A DNA stretch of 64,000 bases from Stagnimonas aquatica (lineage in GTDB: Bacteria; Pseudomonadota; Gammaproteobacteria; Nevskiales; Nevskiaceae), in assembly GCF_003730135.1 (NCBI RefSeq), contig NZ_RJVO01000003.1:1-64000 (forward strand), given 5' to 3'. The translations under genes were made by a program, and so were the position numbers. Below, one piece after another: positions 1 to 6,771 of this stretch (position 1 is its first letter; each line of letters opens with the position of its first letter). The notes beneath the pieces were generated by a model. The model was not told the DNA's origin. It was given only the letters and a program-made list of their open reading frames with translations, and searched no databases.

Positions 1-57
1 AAATGCTTCGAACAACGCGATCAAAACAACCGTGTTGCACTTGATGCTTGAATCCGT

Positions 58-162
58 CTTACTTTTCTTTGCAGGAGCAAAGAAAAGTGAGTCGCCAATA
101 GGCGAAAAAGAGCTCGCACCAACTGCAGACTCAGCAGAGCGCGAACGCGCGAACCACAGCGC
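58..162. repeat. Partial copy of the large palindromic element (right end only)
   Basis: This stretch matches the right ends of the two complete elements at 4001-4680 and 20553-21236. It has the hairpin built on CTTTTCTTTGC / GCAAAGAAAAG, then a CGCCAATAGGCG block, an A-run, and the terminal GCGCGAACGCGCGAACC motif. The left arm and loop are absent, so this is a truncated copy or a solo end. It lies just upstream of the fliL promoter. No transposase is near it. Confidence 0.75.
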
Positions 163-272
163 CGGTAGCAAGCTGCTGCACCCAGCCGATTTCCCGACAC
201 GCCACCTGCAAAGCAGGCGCCAATTCTCCGGCACTCCCCCGACAAACCCCCGCCCCAAGGGCTCTCCGGGCC

Positions 273-288
273 TGGCATATGGCTTGCT
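273..288 (+). promoter_or_regulatory. Sigma-54 (RpoN) promoter of the fliL operon
   Basis: TGGCATATGGCTTGCT fits the RpoN consensus TGGCAC-N5-TTGCW: GG and GC are separated by exactly 10 bases, the -24 box has TGGCA, and the -12 box is TTGCT. It ends 34 bases before the chosen fliL ATG at 323. In Pseudomonas the fliLMNOPQ genes are class II, RpoN/FleQ-dependent, so both the place and the type of promoter are as expected. I did not identify a FleQ site. Confidence 0.8.
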
Positions 289-322
289 CCCGGGCTGGCT
301 GTCCCTGCCGTCCGAGTCCGCC

Positions 323-871
323 ATGTCTGCCGCTGCCGCCACCGAAGCCGCTCCCGTCGCACCGAAGAAAAAGGGCGGCGCCATGAAGATGGTCCTGGCC
401 ATCCTGGTGACGGCTGCGGTCGCCGGCGGCGGCGCCTTCTATGCGGCGCAGCACCTGCTGCCGCCGCCTGCGGCGCCGGTAGCGGGCGAGGCCGCCGAGG
501 AGGCCCCGGCGGCCAGCGGCGGGCACGACGAGCATGGCGGTGGCGCCCCGGTGACCGGCGGTGACTACTTCTCCCTGGCGCCCTCGTTCGTGGTCAACCT
601 CAACGACGAGGACGTCTCCCGCTTCCTGCAGATCGAGGTCGAGGTGATGGCGGTGAAGCCGGCGGCGCTGGATGCGGTACGCGCCAATCTGCCGGTGATC
701 CGCAACCGCCTGGTGCTGCTGTTCTCCTCGCAGAAGTTTCGCGACCTGCTGCCGCGCGAGGGCAAGGAAAAGCTCCAGCAGCAGTCGCTGGAAGAGATCA
801 ACAAGCTGCTGGAGGAGCGCAAGAAGCCGCGCATCGACGGCGTGATGTTCACCAGCTTCGTGATGCAGTAG
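323..871 (+). CDS. fliL: Flagellar basal body-associated protein FliL
   Basis: FliL is a single-pass inner-membrane protein that surrounds the stator at the basal body and supports torque. The 182-residue product has a short cytoplasmic N-terminus with a Lys patch, one membrane segment at about residues 20-42, a His/Gly-rich periplasmic linker (GGHDEHGGG), and the conserved FliL domain (YFSLAPSFVVNLND, then IRNRLVLLFSSQ). The frame is open upstream to about position 32, but that part would translate repeat DNA and run across the sigma-54 site, so the ATG at 323 is the sensible start. It heads the fliLMNOPQ operon; fliM begins 14 bases after its stop. Confidence 0.93.
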   Translation: MSAAAATEAAPVAPKKKGGAMKMVLAILVTAAVAGGGAFYAAQHLLPPPAAPVAGEAAEEAPAASGGHDEHGGGAPVTGGDYFSLAPSFVVNLNDEDVSRFLQIEVEVMAVKPAALDAVRANLPVIRNRLVLLFSSQKFRDLLPREGKEKLQQQSLEEINKLLEERKKPRIDGVMFTSFVMQ

Positions 872-885
872 CCCGGTCCGCGCCC

Positions 886-1890
886 GTGCAAGACATCCTT
901 TCCCAGGACGAGATCGACGCCCTGCTGCACGGCGTCGACAGCGGCAAGGTCGATACCGCGCCGCCACCGCCGCCCGGCGTCGCGCAGTCCTTCGACTTCG
1001 CTTCCCAGGACCGCATCGTCCGCGGCCGCCTGCCGACGCTGGAGATGATCAACGAGCGCTTCGCGCGCTTGTTCCGCATCAGCCTGTTCAACATGCTCCG
1101 GCGCACGCCGGAGCTGTCGGTGGTCGGGATCGAGATGATGAAGTTTTCCGACTACGTCCACGGCCTCTATGTGCCGACCAGTCTCAACCTGATCCGGGTC
1201 AAGCCGCTGCGCGGCACCGCCCTGGTGATCTTCGAGCCGCGCCTGGTGTTCACCGTGGTCGAGAACTTCTTTGGCGGCAACGGCCGCTACCGTACCAAGA
1301 TCGAAGGCCGCGAGTTCACCCCCACCGAGTTGCGGGTGGTGCAGTTGATGCTGCGCCAGGGCTTCGCCGACCTCACCGAGGCCTGGAGCGCGGTGCTGCC
1401 GCTGGAGTTCGAGTTCATGAGTCACGAGATGAACCCGCACTTCGCCAACATCGTCAGTCCCTCCGAGGTGGTGGTGGTGTCGCGCTTCCACATCGAGCTG
1501 GAAGGCGGCGCCGGCGATGTTCACGTCACCTTCCCGTACTCGATGATCGAGCCGATCCGCGAGCAGCTCGACGCCGGCCTGCAATCGGACCGTGTCGAGA
1601 AGGACGAGCGCTGGAGCGCCACCCTGCGGGAGCAGATCCGCGACACCGAGGTGATGGCCAGCTGCGAGCTGGCGCGCACCCAGATCAGCCTCGGCCAGCT
1701 GCTCAAGCTCAAGAGCGGCGATGTCATCCCGTTCACCATGCCGCGCCAGGTGCAGCTCTGCGTCGAGGACGTGCCCTTGTTCAAGGCCGCCTACGGCGTC
1801 TCCGGTGGCCACAACGCCGTGCGCATTCTCGAAACCGTCCGCCGCGATCCGCGCGTCATCAACCCCAAGCAGCCAGGAGTCAGTGCATGA
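886..1890 (+). CDS. fliM: Flagellar motor switch protein FliM
   Basis: FliM forms the middle of the C-ring and binds phospho-CheY to switch rotation. The product has 334 residues, normal for the family, and starts with GTG. The N-terminal peptide DILSQDEIDALL is the standard CheY-P docking segment. A CheC-like middle domain follows (residues about 40-230), with GGNG in the loop that contacts FliG, and then a C-terminal SpoA domain that pairs with FliN (LKSGDVIPFTMP). It overlaps fliN by four bases (ATGA), which implies translational coupling. Confidence 0.97.
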   Translation: MQDILSQDEIDALLHGVDSGKVDTAPPPPPGVAQSFDFASQDRIVRGRLPTLEMINERFARLFRISLFNMLRRTPELSVVGIEMMKFSDYVHGLYVPTSLNLIRVKPLRGTALVIFEPRLVFTVVENFFGGNGRYRTKIEGREFTPTELRVVQLMLRQGFADLTEAWSAVLPLEFEFMSHEMNPHFANIVSPSEVVVVSRFHIELEGGAGDVHVTFPYSMIEPIREQLDAGLQSDRVEKDERWSATLREQIRDTEVMASCELARTQISLGQLLKLKSGDVIPFTMPRQVQLCVEDVPLFKAAYGVSGGHNAVRILETVRRDPRVINPKQPGVSA

Positions 1891-2228
1891 GCAGCAGCGC
1901 CGCGACCAATCAGGAATTCACCCCGCCGGTGTTCGACGACAAGGCGGTGGCGCCGGCCCAGAGCAACGACGTCAACCTCGACGTGCTGCTCGACGTGCCG
2001 GTGACGCTGTCGATGGAAGTCGGCCGCGCCCGTCTGCCGATCCGCAATCTCTTGCAACTCAATCAGGGCTCGGTGGTGGAGCTGGAGCGCGTCGCCGGCG
2101 AGCCGCTGGATGTCTACGCCAACGGCACCCTCATCGCCCACGGCGAGGTGGTGGTCATCAACGAGAAGTTCGGTATCCGCCTGATCGACGTGGTCAGCCC
2201 GGCCGAACGCATTCGCAAGCTGAGGTAG
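1887..2228 (+). CDS. fliN: Flagellar motor switch protein FliN
   Basis: FliN builds the lower rim of the C-ring and helps dock the export apparatus. The 113-residue product has a variable N-terminus of about 30 residues and then the SpoA fold (LDVLLDVPVTLSMEVGRARL, LLQLNQGSVVELER, VVVINEKFGIRLIDVV). Its ATG overlaps the fliM stop, and fliO starts five bases after its end. Length, motifs and position are all typical. Confidence 0.97.
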   Translation: MSSSAATNQEFTPPVFDDKAVAPAQSNDVNLDVLLDVPVTLSMEVGRARLPIRNLLQLNQGSVVELERVAGEPLDVYANGTLIAHGEVVVINEKFGIRLIDVVSPAERIRKLR

Positions 2229-2232
2229 CGCC

Positions 2233-2922
2233 ATGAAAGCCAGCATCACTCCGATCACGCCCATCACGCTGCTCGCGCCGCTCGATGCCAGCCCGGCGGT
2301 GGTCGCCCCGGCCAGTGTCGAACCGGCCCTGCTGGAGCTGCCCAGCCTGCCGGTGCAGGAGCCGCAGGCGCTGAGCGCGGCGCCGACGCAGCTGGCCAGT
2401 GTGCAGGTCCCCGCCAGGCCGCTGGCCACCGGCCTCAGCGCGCCCGCCGGCGCCGGTACCATGCTGGTTTCGCTGTTGCTGGTGCTGGGCCTGATCCTGC
2501 TGCTGGCGCGCGGGGTGCGGGTGCTGCAAGGCGGACGCGCGGTCGGCAACGAAGCGCTGAAGCTGCGCGGCAGCCTGCAGGTCGGCAGCCGCGAGCGGGT
2601 GGTGTGGATGCAGGCTGGCGAGACCCATCTGCTGCTCGGCGTCGCCGCCGGCCGGGTCAACAACCTGCACGTGTTCGAGGTGCCGCCGGACTTCGATCAG
2701 CCGCAGCTCAAGGGGGCCAACAGCACCGACTTCGCGGCCCGGCTGCGCCAGATCCTCGACCGCGCCCGTCAGCGCTCCGCCGACGCCCTGGCTCCGGCGC
2801 GGCCGGTCGCCGCCGCTGCGACCGCACCGGCCTCGCCGCCGAGCGGCGCGCCCCTGGCGACGCCTCCGCCGTCTCCGCCGCCAGCGGCGTTCCGTACTTC
2901 GCGCTTCCACACCGCCGCCTGA
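2233..2922 (+). CDS. fliO: Flagellar biosynthesis protein FliO
   Basis: FliO is a poorly conserved membrane protein that helps assemble the FliPQR export gate. The 229-residue product has a long Pro/Ala-rich N-terminal segment (1-72), one strong membrane helix (about 75-93, LVSLLLVLGLILLLARG), and a small cytoplasmic FliO domain with SLQVGSRERVVWMQAGETHLLLGV. A Pro/Ala-rich tail follows. The N-terminal segment is longer than in many FliO proteins and has no obvious cleavage site. Identification rests on the domain motif and on the position between fliN and fliP. Confidence 0.9.
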   Translation: MKASITPITPITLLAPLDASPAVVAPASVEPALLELPSLPVQEPQALSAAPTQLASVQVPARPLATGLSAPAGAGTMLVSLLLVLGLILLLARGVRVLQGGRAVGNEALKLRGSLQVGSRERVVWMQAGETHLLLGVAAGRVNNLHVFEVPPDFDQPQLKGANSTDFAARLRQILDRARQRSADALAPARPVAAAATAPASPPSGAPLATPPPSPPPAAFRTSRFHTAA

Positions 2923-2927
2923 GTCCG

Positions 2928-3668
2928 ATGAAGATCCTGGCGCTACTGCTGCTGTTGTCGCTGGGGCCCACGGCGCAGGCCGCCGGCATCCCGGCGCTGA
3001 CCCTGGAAACCTCCGCCAACGGCGCGCAGAGCTGGTCGCTGTCCTTGCAGGTGCTGGCGCTGATGACCGCGCTGAGCCTGCTGCCGGCGCTGCTGCTGAC
3101 CATGACCAGCTTCACCCGCATCGTCATCGTGCTCGGCCTGCTGCGGCAGGCGCTGGGCACCGGGCAGACGCCGTCGAACCAGATCCTGATCGGTCTCTCG
3201 CTGTTCCTGAGCCTGTTCGTGATGGCGCCGGTGCTGGGCAAGATCCACGACGACGCGGTGAAGCCCTACATGGACGGCAAGCTGGAGTTCCAGCCGGCGC
3301 TCGATCAGGCCCAGAAACCCCTGCGTGCCTTCATGCTGGCGCAGACCCGCGAGGCCGACCTGCTCACCTTCACCCGCTTGTCCGGCCGCGACGAGCCCTA
3401 TGCCGAGGCCAGCGAGGTGCCATTCACGGTGCTCGCCGCGAGCTTTCTCACCAGCGAGCTGACCACCGCCTTCCAGATCGGATTCCTGATCTTCGTGCCC
3501 TTCGTGGTGATTGATCTGGTGGTGTCCAGCGTGTTGATGAGTCTGGGCATGATGATGCTGTCGCCGATGCTGATCAGCCTGCCGTTCAAGCTGATGCTGT
3601 TCGTGATGGTCGATGGCTGGTCGCTGACCATGTCGATGCTGGCGGCCTCGTTCAAGGCAGTGGCATGA
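2928..3668 (+). CDS. fliP: Flagellar type III export gate protein FliP
   Basis: FliP is the core subunit of the FliP5-Q4-R1 export gate in the inner membrane. The product is 246 residues: a cleavable signal peptide (MKILALLLLLSLGPTAQAA), a hydrophobic pair with the family signature SFTRIVIVLGLLRQALGTGQ, a soluble loop, and two C-terminal hydrophobic segments (FLIFVPFVVIDLVVSSVLMS and MLISLPFKLMLFVMVDGW). The frame is open further upstream inside fliO, but the ATG at 2928 gives the proper signal peptide. It overlaps fliQ by four bases. Confidence 0.97.
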   Translation: MKILALLLLLSLGPTAQAAGIPALTLETSANGAQSWSLSLQVLALMTALSLLPALLLTMTSFTRIVIVLGLLRQALGTGQTPSNQILIGLSLFLSLFVMAPVLGKIHDDAVKPYMDGKLEFQPALDQAQKPLRAFMLAQTREADLLTFTRLSGRDEPYAEASEVPFTVLAASFLTSELTTAFQIGFLIFVPFVVIDLVVSSVLMSLGMMMLSPMLISLPFKLMLFVMVDGWSLTMSMLAASFKAVA

Positions 3669-3934
3669 CGCCAGAGACCGTGCTGACGCTGGGGCACCAG
3701 GCGCTCTTGCTGGCGCTGAGCCTGGCGGCGCCGCTGCTGCTCACCAGCCTGGCGGTGGGTGTGCTGGTCGGCCTGTTCCAGGCCGCGACCCAGATCAACG
3801 AGATGACGCTGTCGTTCATCCCCAAGCTGATGGCGATGGCGGCGGTGGTGGTGATCGCCGGGCCGTGGATGTTGCAGACGCTAAGCGAGTACACGCGGCG
3901 GTTGTTTGAGAGTATTCCGGGGTTGATTGGGTAG
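3665..3934 (+). CDS. fliQ: Flagellar type III export gate protein FliQ
   Basis: FliQ is a helical-hairpin subunit wrapped around FliP/FliR in the export gate. It is 89 residues, the family length, with two membrane segments (about 15-40 and 50-75) and the typical FQAATQINEMTLSFIPK connection. It is coupled to fliP by an ATGA overlap. The gene-to-gene packing then stops: instead of fliR following directly, an 833-base gap holds a complete copy of the palindromic repeat. Confidence 0.96.
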   Translation: MTPETVLTLGHQALLLALSLAAPLLLTSLAVGVLVGLFQAATQINEMTLSFIPKLMAMAAVVVIAGPWMLQTLSEYTRRLFESIPGLIG

Positions 3935-4000
3935 CGGGTGGTGGGTGCTTGCGCGCTAGTGCGGTTGTCTTTGCCTTTTTCCGGGATTGTCGCTGGGTTG

Positions 4001-4680
4001 TGGTTCGCGCGTTCGCGCTCTGCTGGCGGTGCAGTTGATGCAAGCTTCTTTTCGCCTATTGGCGACTCACTTTTCTTTGCTCCTGCAAAGAAAAGTAAGC
4101 AAAAGAAAGCAGGCCCCTGCGTAGCGGTCCGCTTTGCGGACTACCCTGCGATGCTCGGCCCAAAGGGGCCGCTCGCGAACTCGGCGCCCTATAGGCGCCT
4201 CAAACAGGCGCTCGCTGTTATCCCCCTTTGGTCCTGCGCTTCTCGGCGCCACGAAGGGGAGGGCAAGTCAAAAGCCACAGCCACAGCCACAGCCACAGCC
4301 ACAGCCACATCAAACGCACTCCGGCTCGTCGGCTGCGCCGACCTCGCGCGAGCGAAGCTAGCGCCTGCTGTTGCTGGTGATGTTGCGGCGGGCGAAGACC
4401 GCCGTGCTGTAGATGTTCCGGTCCCCTTCGTAGCGCCGAGAAGCGCAGTGGTCGGGGGGTATGGAAGCGCCCGCCTGTTTGAGGCGCCTATAGGGCGCCG
4501 AGTTCGGGCGCGTCCCCCCGGCCACGAGCATCGCAGGGCACCCCGTAGGGGCGCTACGCAGGGGTGTGCTTTCTTTTGCTTACTTTTCTTTGCACAAGCA
4601 AAGAAAAGTGAGTCGCCAATAGGCGAAAAAAAGACCTCAAACCCTGCACACTTAAAAGAGCGCGAACGCGCGAACCGCAG
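4001..4680. repeat. Large nested palindromic element between fliQ and fliR
   Basis: This element fills most of the 833 bases (3935-4767) between fliQ and fliR. Left arm 4001-4261 and right arm 4422-4680 are imperfect inverted repeats of each other, around a 160-base loop. Each arm contains smaller palindromes: a GCGCGTTCGCGC end, CGCCTATTGGCG, a TTTTCTTTGC hairpin, and GGCGCCCTATAGGCGCC. The same order recurs at 20553-21236. It carries no transposase or credible gene; long open frames through it arise from GC bias and arm symmetry. It reads less GC-rich than the neighbouring genes. I see no clear target-site duplication. Confidence 0.85.
4274..4309 (+). repeat. Hexanucleotide tandem repeat (GCCACA)6 in the element loop
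   Basis: Six perfect head-to-tail copies of GCCACA lie in the loop of the palindromic element. The second complete element (about 20822-20868) has the same unit only as degenerate, interspersed copies mixed with CATCA, so the tract has changed length or sequence between copies. It has no plausible coding role. Confidence 0.85.
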
Positions 4681-4767
4681 CCAAGAAGGTCAACGCGAAG
4701 ACACCACTCTCCGCGCAAGTCCTCCAGCAGTCCGCAAGCAAACGCTACAAGTCGCTGGGAAGCGCCC

Positions 4768-5541
4768 ATGCACCTGAGCGACCAGCAACTACTCACCTGG
4801 CTGGGCGCCTGGTTCTGGCCCTTCCTGCGCATCGGCACCGCGCTCATGGCTGCGCCGCTGTTCGGCAGCCGCACCCTGCCGGCCCGCCTGCGGCTGATGC
4901 TCGCTCTGGTGCTGACCATCGCCCTGGCACCGGCGCTGCCGGCAATGCCGCCGCTCCAGTTCTTCGAGGGCGACGGCCTGCTCATCATCCTCCAGCAGAT
5001 CCTCATCGGCCTCGCCCTGGGCCTGCTGCTGCATCTGCTGTTCGAGGCGGTGCTGATGGCCGGCGAACTGATCTCGGTGGCCATGGGCCTGTCGTTCGCG
5101 CAGATGGCCGACCCCCTGCGCGGCAGCGCCTCGCCGGTGCTGGGTGCCTTTCTCAACGCGCTGGCGGTGCTCAGCTTCCTGGCCCTGGGCGGCCATCACG
5201 CTCTGCTCGACTGGTTGGTCGCCAGCTTCACCGCGCTGCCGGTAGGGCCCGAGGGCCTGGGCGCGGAGGCGATGCGCGGGCTGGCGGAGCAGGGTGGCCG
5301 GCTGTTCGCCGGCGGCTTGCTGATGGCCTTGCCGGCGCTGTGTGCGCTGCTGCTGGTGAATCTCGGTTTCGGCGTGCTCAGCCGCGCGGCGCCCTCGCTC
5401 AACATCATGGGCGTCGGCTTTCCGATCTCGCTCACCGCCGGCCTGGTGATGCTCACCCTCAGCCTGGACAGCATGCAGCAGGGCTTTGCCCGCCTGCTCA
5501 GCGAAACCGCCCAGCAGGTGAGCATGCTGCTTGCAGGGTAG
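4768..5541 (+). CDS. fliR: Flagellar type III export gate protein FliR
   Basis: FliR is the single-copy subunit that completes the FliPQR export gate. The 257-residue product is strongly hydrophobic, with about six membrane segments and family features such as FLRIGTALMAAPLFGSRTLP near the N-terminus and LNIMGVGFPISLTAGLVML near the C-terminus. flhB starts five bases after its stop. Unlike its upstream partners it is separated from fliQ by the palindromic element, so transcription must cross that element or start within it. Confidence 0.96.
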   Translation: MHLSDQQLLTWLGAWFWPFLRIGTALMAAPLFGSRTLPARLRLMLALVLTIALAPALPAMPPLQFFEGDGLLIILQQILIGLALGLLLHLLFEAVLMAGELISVAMGLSFAQMADPLRGSASPVLGAFLNALAVLSFLALGGHHALLDWLVASFTALPVGPEGLGAEAMRGLAEQGGRLFAGGLLMALPALCALLLVNLGFGVLSRAAPSLNIMGVGFPISLTAGLVMLTLSLDSMQQGFARLLSETAQQVSMLLAG

Positions 5542-5545
5542 GGAC

Positions 5546-6682
5546 ATGAGCGAATCCTCTGCCCAAGACCGCACCGAAGCCGCCACCCCGAAACGCCGGG
5601 CCGACGCCCGCAAGAAAGGTCAGGTGCCGCGCTCGCGCGAGTTGAGCGCGGCGGCGGTGGTGCTGGCGGGTGCCGGTGGCGTGCTGGCCTGGGGCGGCTC
5701 CGCCGCCACCGGCGCGGCGGCGCTGCTGCGCGACAGCTATGCCGGCATCGTTCCGGCGCTGGACGACCCCGGCCAGCTGCCGATCCGCGCGGCGGAGCTG
5801 GCGGGGCAGGGCTTCCTGCAGGTGCTGCCGATCCTGGCGCTGACCACTATCGCGGCGCTGGCGGCGCCGATGCTGATCGGCGGCTGGAACTTCAGCCCTG
5901 GCGCGGCGGCTCCCGACCCGGGGCGGGTCAACCCGCTCAGTGGCCTCAAGCGCATCTTCTCGGCCAACAGCCTCGCGGAGCTGTTCAAGGCCCTGCTCAA
6001 GTTCCTGCTGATCGCCGGCATCGCCAGCGGCGTGATCTGGAGCGACCGCGAGCAACTGCTGGCGCTGGGCGCGCTGCCCACCGCCGGCGCCATCGCCGAG
6101 GGCCTGCGGCTGGCGCTCAACGCCCTGCTGTGGATGGGCGGAGGGCTGCTGCTGATCGCCGCCATCGACGTGCCCTGGCAGCTGTTCCAGCACGCCAAGC
6201 AGCTGCGCATGACCAAGCAGGAAGTGCGCGAGGAGTACAAGCAGAGCGAGGGCAAGCCCGAGGTCAAGGCCAAGATCCGCCGCTTGCAGCAGGAGATGGC
6301 CAACGCCCGGATGATGGAGAAGGTGCCGGGCGCCGACGTGGTGGTGACCAACCCCACGCACTACGCGGTGGCGCTCAGCTACAGCGCCGGCAAGGACCGC
6401 GCGCCGCGGGTGGTGGCCAAGGGCGCCGATGAACTGGCGCGGGCGATCCGCGAACTCGCCGCCGAGCACCGGGTGCCGCTGGTCGAGGCGCCGCCGCTGG
6501 CGCGGGCCCTGTACCGCAGCTGCGAACTCGACGCCGAGATTCCCTCGGCGCTCTACCAGGCGGTGGCGCAGGTGCTGAGCTATGTCTATCAGCTGCGGGA
6601 GATCCGTCACGGCCGCCGCGCCGCCGCCGCGCCGACCCCACCCCGGATCGACGAAGGCTTGCCGAACGGCCAGCCGGATTGA
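5546..6682 (+). CDS. flhB: Flagellar export switch protein FlhB
   Basis: FlhB sets substrate specificity of flagellar export, switching from rod/hook to filament proteins by self-cleavage. The 378-residue product has the N-terminal SAQDRTEAATPKR signature, four membrane segments (about 35-215), and a cytoplasmic domain with the autocleavage motif NPTH at N269-H272, the same position as in Salmonella FlhB. The frame is open to a TTG at 5531, but the ATG at 5546 gives the standard N-terminus. The next gene is not flhA but a GGDEF gene pair. Confidence 0.97.
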   Translation: MSESSAQDRTEAATPKRRADARKKGQVPRSRELSAAAVVLAGAGGVLAWGGSAATGAAALLRDSYAGIVPALDDPGQLPIRAAELAGQGFLQVLPILALTTIAALAAPMLIGGWNFSPGAAAPDPGRVNPLSGLKRIFSANSLAELFKALLKFLLIAGIASGVIWSDREQLLALGALPTAGAIAEGLRLALNALLWMGGGLLLIAAIDVPWQLFQHAKQLRMTKQEVREEYKQSEGKPEVKAKIRRLQQEMANARMMEKVPGADVVVTNPTHYAVALSYSAGKDRAPRVVAKGADELARAIRELAAEHRVPLVEAPPLARALYRSCELDAEIPSALYQAVAQVLSYVYQLREIRHGRRAAAAPTPPRIDEGLPNGQPD

Positions 6683-6683
6683 T

Positions 6684-6747
6684 GCGTTTGTCGGGCCGGG
6701 CCGGCCAGCAGCTGCCGGCCGGAGGTTAATGCCGGGACGACAAACGC
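6684..6747 (+). other. Inverted repeat between flhB and the first GGDEF gene
   Basis: GCGTTTGTCG at 6684-6693 is the exact reverse complement of CGACAAACGC at 6738-6747. The 44-base interval contains further GGCCGG/CCGGCC complementarity, so a long RNA stem could form just after the flhB stop. There is no T-tract, so a simple intrinsic terminator is unlikely; attenuation, mRNA processing or protein binding are possible. It lies 24 bases before the next start codon. Confidence 0.45.
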
Positions 6748-6771
6748 CGGCCGTCGCCACCAGGAGAGTCG

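Noticed and set aside
565..1812. Long antisense frames opposite flagellar, chemotaxis and transporter genes (for example 415 codons opposite fliM)
   Set aside because: Antisense open frames are expected in GC-rich genes; products are low-complexity and without domains, while the sense genes are unambiguous.
4001..4680. Insertion sequence or classical MITE with target-site duplication
   Set aside because: No transposase frame and no direct repeat at the borders could be found, so it is listed only as a repeat of unknown mechanism.
3938..4777. Long open frame across the palindromic element (279 codons) and similar frames on the other strand and at 20-21 kb
   Set aside because: The frames translate the inverted arms on both strands into the same peptide pattern (GDSLFFA, KKSKQKK). 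They have no ribosome site and no domain, and they overlap real gene ends. GC bias and symmetry explain them.
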